A DNA stretch of 5,702 bases from UBA724 sp964229545 (GTDB lineage: Bacteria; Bacteroidota; Bacteroidia; Flavobacteriales; Flavobacteriaceae): assembly GCA_964229545.1 (NCBI GenBank), contig CAXRDP010000074.1, positions 1 to 5,702 on the forward strand, read 5' to 3'. How positions within the stretch are numbered: position 1 is the first letter of the stretch; every line of letters begins with the position of its first letter. The notes below the pieces were generated by a model. It was not told where the DNA came from. It saw nothing but the letters and a program-made list of their open reading frames with translations, and ran no database searches. Made by a program: the position numbers and the translations under genes. This document shows, piece by piece, positions 5,160 to 5,702 of this stretch.

Positions 5160-5702
5160 GTGAAATTTTTTTATCAAATTTTGTTCCAAAAATTTTTCTC
5201 TTTTTATGTTCAATCTAGCCTGCATGTGGGCTTGGCGGTTGTATGCCTACTGACCATCACCCATTTGGAATTCGACTGGTCTTTGACACTGCCAGTGGTG
5301 GTCTTTGTTTTTTGCAGCACGGTTTTGACTTATAATTTTATTAGATATGCCACGGCAGCGCCGTCCTATTTTTTTGTCAAAGGGAAGCGGCAAAAATCCA
5401 TCAGGGCGTTGAGCTACCTCTGTGGTATGGTATGTGTGCTTTGTTGTTTTTATTTGCCTTTGTCCCTCTTGTGGGTTGCTTTTGGGTTGGGGGTTATAAG
5501 TTTTTTATATGTTTTTCCTATCTCTATTAGATCTCGAGGTTTTCGCAATGTCAAATACATTAAGACGTTGATGGTGGCAACGGTCTGGGCTTCTGTAAGT
5601 GTGGTTTTGCCGTGGGTTACCAATGAGGTTCCGTGGACATCACATCATTTGATATTTTGGTGCCAAATGTTTTGCTGGACTTTGGCCACACTCATCCCTT
5701 TT
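5160..5702 (+). CDS. UbiA-like multi-pass membrane protein (N-terminal part, cut by window edge)
   Basis: An open frame of 181 codons runs without a stop to the window end, divergent from gcvP. It begins with the GTG at 5160 (VKFFYQILFQKFFSFYVQSS). There is no in-frame ATG until codon 90, and the frame is open upstream only to a TGA near 5099. A TTG at 5181 (codon 8) is the main alternative start. The protein is strongly hydrophobic, with likely membrane segments at about 21-37, 43-58, 84-101, 103-120, 135-152 and 163-181. Basic loops lie between them, such as VKGKRQKSIR (73-82) and RSRGFRNVKYIK (124-135). The pattern SSLHVGLAV near the N-terminus, TYNFIRY (57-63) and a basic loop followed by TLMVATVWASVSVVLPW recalls a Bacteroidota family annotated as UbiA-like prenyltransferases or hypothetical membrane proteins. 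The Asp-rich NDxxD motif of active UbiA enzymes is not visible where expected. The gene is convincing; the function is tentative. Confidence 0.75.
   Translation, partial: MKFFYQILFQKFFSFYVQSSLHVGLAVVCLLTITHLEFDWSLTLPVVVFVFCSTVLTYNFIRYATAAPSYFFVKGKRQKSIRALSYLCGMVCVLCCFYLPLSLLWVAFGLGVISFLYVFPISIRSRGFRNVKYIKTLMVATVWASVSVVLPWVTNEVPWTSHHLIFWCQMFCWTLATLIPF

Noticed and set aside
5027..5218. Plus-strand open frame of 63 codons overlapping the gcvP start
   Set aside because: It crosses the start of gcvP and the divergent promoter region and then overlaps the beginning of the membrane protein in another frame. The long hydrophobic frame from 5160 is much more convincing.

Overview
The window reads as ordinary chromosomal DNA from a member of the Bacteroidota, probably a flavobacterium-like organism. 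The evidence is an exact Bacteroidota-type promoter (TTG, 19 bp, TAnnTTTG), start codons without strong Shine-Dalgarno sequences, and the character of the encoded proteins. The genus cannot be named from this sequence.

Layout from left to right. (1) Bases 1-409, minus strand: the N-terminal half of an MlaE-type ABC transporter permease, cut by the window edge. (2) Bases 410-989: a gene-free stretch of about 580 bp. From about 477 to 985 it is a mosaic of small palindromic intergenic repeats: two complete double-hairpin units, two reduced relatives, a 27-bp palindrome and several short direct repeats. (3) Bases 990-2045, minus: a FabH-like 3-oxoacyl-ACP synthase III with an intact Cys-His-Asn triad. 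It has its own promoter, which lies inside the longer open frame and fixes the start at 2045 rather than 2126. (4) Bases 2198-5056, minus: a complete glycine dehydrogenase (decarboxylating), GcvP, of the single-chain type. (5) Bases 5057-5159: a divergent intergenic region with a good -7 box for gcvP. (6) Bases 5160-5702, plus: the start of a multi-pass membrane protein resembling UbiA-type prenyltransferases. It has no ATG in its first 89 codons and so is easy to miss.

The genes do not form an evident pathway. GcvP belongs to the glycine cleavage system (one-carbon metabolism), the KAS III enzyme to acyl-chain initiation or condensation, and MlaE to phospholipid traffic across the envelope. 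The KAS III gene and gcvP lie on the same strand but 152 bp apart, and each has its own promoter signal, so they are probably separate transcription units. I found no CRISPR array, tRNA, rRNA, insertion sequence or defence-type operon, and no convincing new multi-gene system. The most unusual part is the palindromic repeat field at 477-985.
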